Shown piece by piece: positions 5,183 through 9,603 of a stretch of 9,603 bases of DNA (its first letter is position 1; each line of letters opens with the position of its first letter). Origin of the DNA: an uncultured Dehalococcoidia bacterium (GTDB taxonomy: Bacteria; Chloroflexota; Dehalococcoidia; Lucifugimonadales; GCA-2712585); assembly GCA_913052045.1 (NCBI GenBank), contig CAJXDJ010000020.1, positions 1-9,603 on the forward strand, in the 5' to 3' direction. Made by a program: the position numbers and the translations under genes. Under the pieces are notes generated by a model. That model did not search any database and was not told where the DNA came from. It saw nothing but the letters and a program-made list of their open reading frames with translations.

Positions 5183-6730
5183 ATGAGTGAGTTCCTAATA
5201 AGAGGGAAATACCTTGTTACACCACATGTGAATTCAGATGGTGTTTCCGTATTATCTAAACATGGACTTCATCAAAAGAACGGGAAGATTGTTAAGGTCG
5301 CTCCTTTTCATGAGCTGAGATCACAATCTCCCCACCTCAAGGTGGTAGGGTCTGAAAGACAAGCTATTCTGCCTGGACTCGTAAACTCACACTACCACCA
5401 AGGATTTTCGTTTCTCCAATTAGGTCAGCCGGATCGCACAACAGACTCTTATCGATTTCAGGGGGCCTGGGATGTTGATCCCTATTTGGAGCACCTCTAC
5501 GGCGCCATGCAAATGATAGAGACAGGAACGACGACTGTTCAGGTCATTTACGACCCCGGGAGAGGAAGGGATCCACTAGACGAACTATCCACTAGCAAAG
5601 TTATAAAAGCTTATTTGGATTCCGGAATGCGAGTGTCTTATGCCCCTGAAATAGTTAACCAAAATACAATCATTGCAGGTCCAAATGGCGGTGAAAAAGA
5701 ATTCGCTGCAAGATTGCCAACTGATCTAAAAAGACGGTTTACGAGTTTCTTTGATAAGGAACATCTTCCAGTAGAAGAGTTGATTTCTCGCAACGAGGAC
5801 GTGTTTAGTAGATATTCTGATTCGAATACAAGACTGCGTATAAATGTCGCCCCCGGAAACGTCCACAGATGCTCAGACGATTTACTAATTAAACTCAGAG
5901 ACCTTGCTTTGAAACATAAAACCACCATGCACATACATTTACAAGAGTGGTACAACCAGTTACTGTATGGATTATGGGCTTGGGGGAAATCACCACTCCT
6001 GCATCTTAATGACCTGGATTTCTTGGGACCAAATCTAGACTGCGTCCATAGTGTTTGGGTCAATGACCAGGACATAGAAACAATGGCACGACATGGCGTA
6101 TCTGTCTCTACTAATCCGACGTCAAATTTCCGTCTTCAAGCAGGAATTACGCCTATCTATAGATTTCTTGATAAGGGGATCACAATGGCTCTGGGTACAG
6201 ATGAAGTCGGACTAAACGACGACAAAGATATGATACAGGAGATGAAGTTACTCCATAAAGTACATAGACTTCCCGGTGTTAGAATCCCTCCACTTACAGC
6301 TAGCCAGGTATTCAAGATGAGTACAATCAATTCCGCAAAAGTAGTGGGTTGGGACGATACAATAGGAACGTTGGAAGCAGGCATGAGTTGCGACGTAGTA
6401 CTAATGAACTTGGATCACATAGAATACCCGTTTCTTGATCCCAATGTCCCCACTATAGACGCAATATTATATCGAGGCCGTGGAATAGACATCGATACAG
6501 TAATAGTGGAAGGGGAAATTGTGATGGATGACAGAAGGTTTACGAAATTCGACAAAACCGCCCTCTATAGAGAACTAGGTGAAATAGCAAAACTCCCTCT
6601 CGATCCCATCAAATCGGATTTGAATGCCCTTAGACATGAAATAACCCCGTACCTAGGAAATTTTTATAACGAAAACTCTACGCCCACGTTCAATTCTGAA
6701 TATATTTTTAATGGCGAAAAGAATAGCTAA
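5183..6730 (+). CDS. Metal-dependent amidohydrolase (TrzA/AtzA, SAH/MTA-deaminase-like)
   Basis: This 515-residue cytosolic hydrolase of the amidohydrolase superfamily has the full set of metal and catalytic residues. These are H70-Y-H72 at the end of strand 1, H252 in HIHLQE with the proton-shuttling E255, H289 in CVHSVWV, and D340 in LGTDE. Between the last two lies NPTSNFRLQAG followed by PIYRFLDKGITMALGTD, typical of the branch with triazine hydrolases, guanine deaminase and S-adenosylhomocysteine/methylthioadenosine deaminases. An N-terminal beta sandwich precedes the barrel and is completed after residue 400 (GMSCDVVLMN). It is longer than usual deaminases (about 430-450). The extra length includes residues around 160-230 and a C-terminal tail. 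The usual HTH first motif reads HYH. The reaction is probably hydrolytic deamination or dechlorination-type chemistry on an N-heterocycle, but the substrate cannot be named. Neighbours give no pathway clue. Confidence 0.88.
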   Translation: MSEFLIRGKYLVTPHVNSDGVSVLSKHGLHQKNGKIVKVAPFHELRSQSPHLKVVGSERQAILPGLVNSHYHQGFSFLQLGQPDRTTDSYRFQGAWDVDPYLEHLYGAMQMIETGTTTVQVIYDPGRGRDPLDELSTSKVIKAYLDSGMRVSYAPEIVNQNTIIAGPNGGEKEFAARLPTDLKRRFTSFFDKEHLPVEELISRNEDVFSRYSDSNTRLRINVAPGNVHRCSDDLLIKLRDLALKHKTTMHIHLQEWYNQLLYGLWAWGKSPLLHLNDLDFLGPNLDCVHSVWVNDQDIETMARHGVSVSTNPTSNFRLQAGITPIYRFLDKGITMALGTDEVGLNDDKDMIQEMKLLHKVHRLPGVRIPPLTASQVFKMSTINSAKVVGWDDTIGTLEAGMSCDVVLMNLDHIEYPFLDPNVPTIDAILYRGRGIDIDTVIVEGEIVMDDRRFTKFDKTALYRELGEIAKLPLDPIKSDLNALRHEITPYLGNFYNENSTPTFNSEYIFNGEKNS

Positions 6731-6790
6731 CTGAAATTATGATTATCACAACATGGTTCGTCCAACAGACTCGCAAGTAATAGACTAGGC

Positions 6791-8698
6791 ATGAATTATA
6801 GAGACTGTACAATTTGCGAAAAGCCTAATCTGGAAAGCAATACATTCTGTATATATTGCGGAGCTGAATTACCAGAACTAGGGACTAAATCTACAGCCGA
6901 AGATACCGAACGCATCAAGGAAGATAACGGAACATCCTCTAAAGGTTCAATTAATGCCATTCAAATCGAGGTATATAAACTCCGGAAAGAAGTAGACGAA
7001 CTTCGTAAGAACCTTCATATATTTACAACTGGTGACAGTAGCTTTATCAAATCCAGACCTACAACAAGATCCACAATATCCAAACAAGTATCCACGTCAC
7101 CACATGGCCAAACCCGCTCAACGGCCAGGAAAATCCTCGACTGGGAACAGATACCAGGTAACTGGTTTGCAAGAATTGGGGGATTAGCTATTCTTATTGG
7201 GATAGCGTTCTTTCTAGCGTTAGCATTCGACAATCATTGGATCGAGGCCACTGGCCAAGTCGTGATAGGGATAAGCGTCGGCCTATTGTTTTTGGTAGCG
7301 GGCGAATATTGGCAAAACCAATATAGGACCTGGGCTCAAAGTGTTAGTGGGACTGGTATTGCCATACTCTATGCTTCTATATATGCCGCCTTCGGTATCC
7401 ACGAATTGATTGATGCCTACTTAGCATTCGCTCTACTAATCGTTATAACGTTAGCTACAGCTGGACTTTCCCTCCGCTATCATGCCTTACCCCTCGCAGT
7501 GTTAGCTGTAATAGGAGGTCTAGGCACACCGCTTTTCCTGAACAGAGATCTTCCCGAACTTCACCTTATGCTAGCCTACATCCTTATTCTTGATTTGGGC
7601 GTACTTGCCTTAGCCACTCTCAGGAATTGGCGTTGGCTCACACTAGTAGCTGCTATAGGTTCGTATGGTTTGATGGGAACCTACATAGATCATGATGAGG
7701 GATTATCCATTCCGCTTCTGCAAACAGGATTAAGCCTGATATTTTTGATCTTCGTTGGAGCGACGACACTATTTCATCTGATTTGGCGTAAGGTTCCAGA
7801 ATATACAGATCTTGGCTTGATCACCGTCAACGCGGCTATATACTTTTCTCTGACAGTCGGTTTACTTGAAGAAAATTATTTCGATTGGTTGCCTCTAGTT
7901 TCTCTCAGTCTAGTAGGTCTATATGGCTTGATAGCATATGCGTCCATTAGACGTGGTGGAGTTCCTAACCGAACAACAATATTCCTATTACTATCTGCCT
8001 TGACATTTCTGGCCATAACCATCCCGATCCAGTTTGATGGAAAGTGGGTCACCATCGCACTAGCTGTGAAGGCCGCCTCACTGATCTATGCTGGTTTCTA
8101 TTTGAACTACAAACAGGTCCGAATATTTGGGTTGGCTTTATTACCAATAGTAGCGTTCAGATTGATAGCTTATGAGACGTTCGCAGAACCAGAAACATTT
8201 ACCTTACTGGTTAATTCACGGGTTCTTACTTTTATGGTGGCCATCGTGTGTATTTACCTGAGCAGTTATTTTTACCTGCGATATGGATCAGATAGTAAAA
8301 AATGGGAGGGTATCGTTGTCCCTATTCTATCCGCAACTGCTAGCTTCTTTTCACTGTGGATCATCAGTGCCGAAGCAATTCGATATTTTGATAACACATC
8401 TTTTGCGGAAAAGACAAGGGAAAATGCCAAACTCTTATCGCTCAGTCTATTATGGGCCATATATGCAGTAATTGGACTAACGATAGGCGGTTTAATCCAT
8501 TCCAAACGGATACGATTGGGAGCGTTGACAATCCTCACGGTTGCGGTACTCAAGTTGTTCTTGATTGATTCGTTACAACTTGACAGAGAGTACAGTGTAG
8601 TTGCATTTATATCCCTTGGGTTGTTACTTATAACTATTGGATTTTTTTATCAAAAGCACCAAGCGACCATAAAGGAGTTTTTCCTTGGTCGAGATTAG
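6791..8698 (+). CDS. Zinc-ribbon, coiled-coil, DUF2339 multi-spanning membrane protein
   Basis: This is a 635-residue protein in three parts. A zinc ribbon comes first (C6xxC9 and C20xxC23). A charged stretch with a short coiled coil follows (about 55-77, YKLRKEVDELRKNL). From about residue 118 the DUF2339 domain begins with WEQIPGNWFARIGGLAILIGIAFFLALA... in family style and runs to the end. I count about 17-18 hydrophobic membrane segments. TGQVVIGIS, SGTGIAILYASIYAAFG and VIGGLGTPLFL are typical conserved blocks. The function of DUF2339 is not established. The N-terminal ribbon probably lies in the cytoplasm, where it could sense metal or bind a partner. The ATG at 6791 has only a weak AGG before it, and the 60-bp gap after the amidohydrolase has no terminator. 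It overlaps the DUF3999-like gene by 14 bp, which indicates joint expression. Confidence 0.88.
   Translation: MNYRDCTICEKPNLESNTFCIYCGAELPELGTKSTAEDTERIKEDNGTSSKGSINAIQIEVYKLRKEVDELRKNLHIFTTGDSSFIKSRPTTRSTISKQVSTSPHGQTRSTARKILDWEQIPGNWFARIGGLAILIGIAFFLALAFDNHWIEATGQVVIGISVGLLFLVAGEYWQNQYRTWAQSVSGTGIAILYASIYAAFGIHELIDAYLAFALLIVITLATAGLSLRYHALPLAVLAVIGGLGTPLFLNRDLPELHLMLAYILILDLGVLALATLRNWRWLTLVAAIGSYGLMGTYIDHDEGLSIPLLQTGLSLIFLIFVGATTLFHLIWRKVPEYTDLGLITVNAAIYFSLTVGLLEENYFDWLPLVSLSLVGLYGLIAYASIRRGGVPNRTTIFLLLSALTFLAITIPIQFDGKWVTIALAVKAASLIYAGFYLNYKQVRIFGLALLPIVAFRLIAYETFAEPETFTLLVNSRVLTFMVAIVCIYLSSYFYLRYGSDSKKWEGIVVPILSATASFFSLWIISAEAIRYFDNTSFAEKTRENAKLLSLSLLWAIYAVIGLTIGGLIHSKRIRLGALTILTVAVLKLFLIDSLQLDREYSVVAFISLGLLLITIGFFYQKHQATIKEFFLGRD
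8671..8677 (+). promoter_or_regulatory. Strong ribosome-binding site inside the DUF2339 gene, setting a TTG start
   Basis: AAAGGAG stands seven bases before TTG 8685. An in-frame stop (TAA, 8670-8672) lies just upstream, so the DUF3999-like frame cannot start earlier, and TTG 8685 is the only start that keeps the signal peptide complete. Confidence 0.7.
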
Positions 8699-9603
8699 CC
8701 ATCGTTTACTTGTTTTCCTAACTTTATTGGCTACCTCGATACTCTTTGTGCTCCTCATTGTATTAACGCCTATAAAAAATGTGCAGGCTGATTTTGAACT
8801 GAAGGACTGGGAGTTTTCAAAACCCATTCTTTTCCCTCCCAACCTCACCACCAGTGGATTTTTGGGTTTTGAACCCGATGAGCATATCTACACAAATAGC
8901 GCAGATAATTTGACAGATCTCCGAATCATAAAGGAGTTCAGTCAAGCAGAGATTCCCTACGAACTGTTGATAGAACGTAGCTTAGAAAACTACGAATTAC
9001 TTCAAGCAGACACCAGAGATATTACAAATATCGAAGGTAGCCACACTTCTTTTATGGTAAAAGTTAGTCCGCACAATAGCCTGCACAATCAATTGGAGAT
9101 TGTAACTTCTTCAGGTAACTTCGTTAGAAAAGTGAAAATTGAAACAATCAACAACTTGTCGTCCTGGAGTACTGCTGAAGATAACGCACAGATATATGAT
9201 ATTGCTGTTTCCACAGGGGTGCCAAATGACCGAAACACTAAATTAACGTATCCTACAAGCTCATCGGATTTCCTTCGTATTACTATATTTAATGACAACA
9301 ATTCCCCACTGGAAATCGAAGGGACAATTCTCTCATTGTTGCAGAAAACTCCCGCAAAATATAAAACGTATCCGTCATTAATGTCATCTGAGGAAAAAGT
9401 AGAAAAGTCGGATTCCAGTCAGATAATTATTGATTTAAAATCTGAAGGGATACCTACAAGTAGACTACAAATTTTTACATTGGAAACAAACTTCAACAGG
9501 AAGGTTAATTTAGAATCCAGCCCTGATGCCACAACGTGGACCTTAGTCGACCAAGATCATGAATTCTTCGTTTACGACACTGCAAAAATCCAGCGACAAC
9601 AGC
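8685..9603 (+). CDS. Exported DUF3999-like protein, 3' end beyond the window
   Basis: The frame is open for 306 codons from TTG 8685 to the window edge without a stop. It overlaps the DUF2339 gene by 14 bp. It begins with a positively charged turn (SHR), a long hydrophobic segment (8-30) and VQA at 33-35, a likely signal-peptidase site before D36. The exported part has DUF3999 traits: NLTDLRI (75-81) followed by IPYELL, then beta-rich stretches ending in an SSPDATTWTLV segment followed by YD, like the substrate-like discoidin-type repeats seen in this family. In many bacteria DUF3999 lies directly after DUF2339, which supports the assignment. The role is unknown. A C-terminal membrane anchor is usual for the family and would lie outside the window. 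The match is by eye, so a divergent member is possible. Confidence 0.8.
   Translation, partial: MVEISHRLLVFLTLLATSILFVLLIVLTPIKNVQADFELKDWEFSKPILFPPNLTTSGFLGFEPDEHIYTNSADNLTDLRIIKEFSQAEIPYELLIERSLENYELLQADTRDITNIEGSHTSFMVKVSPHNSLHNQLEIVTSSGNFVRKVKIETINNLSSWSTAEDNAQIYDIAVSTGVPNDRNTKLTYPTSSSDFLRITIFNDNNSPLEIEGTILSLLQKTPAKYKTYPSLMSSEEKVEKSDSSQIIIDLKSEGIPTSRLQIFTLETNFNRKVNLESSPDATTWTLVDQDHEFFVYDTAKIQRQQ

Noticed and set aside
8624..8851. 75-residue minus-strand frame over the DUF2339/DUF3999 junction
   Set aside because: Antisense to two well-supported coding frames and without recognisable domains.

Overview
This looks like bacterial chromosome from an AT-leaning genome. Genes are dense, TTG start codons are frequent, and UAA, UAG and UGA are all used as stops. 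The gene mix is a TPR lipoprotein with a Thr-Pro linker, zinc-ribbon proteins, a DUF2339/DUF3999 membrane pair and a long amidohydrolase. From memory, this recalls uncultivated marine Chloroflexota (SAR202/Dehalococcoidia-like). No taxonomic marker is present, so the assignment is weak. There are no rRNA or tRNA genes, insertion sequences or CRISPR arrays, and nothing looks phage-derived.

Left part, minus strand (1-4390). A likely operon reads leftwards: an unrecognised 249-residue protein with a (beta/alpha)8-barrel pattern, then prephenate dehydrogenase (tyrA), then EPSP synthase (aroA) two bases later. TyrA and AroA serve the tyrosine branch and the last-but-one step of the shikimate pathway. 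Upstream of this group lie a 60-residue zinc-ribbon protein and a five-repeat TPR lipoprotein. Each has its own sigma70-like promoter candidate. At the left edge a start codon with a good ribosome-binding site may begin a further operon gene.

Centre (4391-5182). A 354-bp divergent intergenic region leads into the most notable gene, an 84-residue SelW-like (Rdx family) protein at 4745-4999. Its redox motif is Cys-x-x-UGA. Conventional gene calling stops at this UGA, or restarts at the ATG at 4814 and loses the active site. A 12-bp stem-loop with a bulged U and a G-containing tetraloop starts at the base right after the UGA, as expected of a bacterial SECIS. The gene is therefore very probably a selenoprotein.

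Right part, plus strand (5123-9603). A metal-dependent amidohydrolase of the TrzA/AtzA/SAH-deaminase type follows a near-consensus promoter. Then comes a 635-residue membrane protein, with an N-terminal zinc ribbon, a coiled coil and about 17-18 membrane segments (DUF2339). It overlaps by 14 bp an exported DUF3999-like protein that starts with TTG after a strong ribosome-binding site and runs off the right edge. The two last genes look like a translationally coupled envelope system of unknown function.
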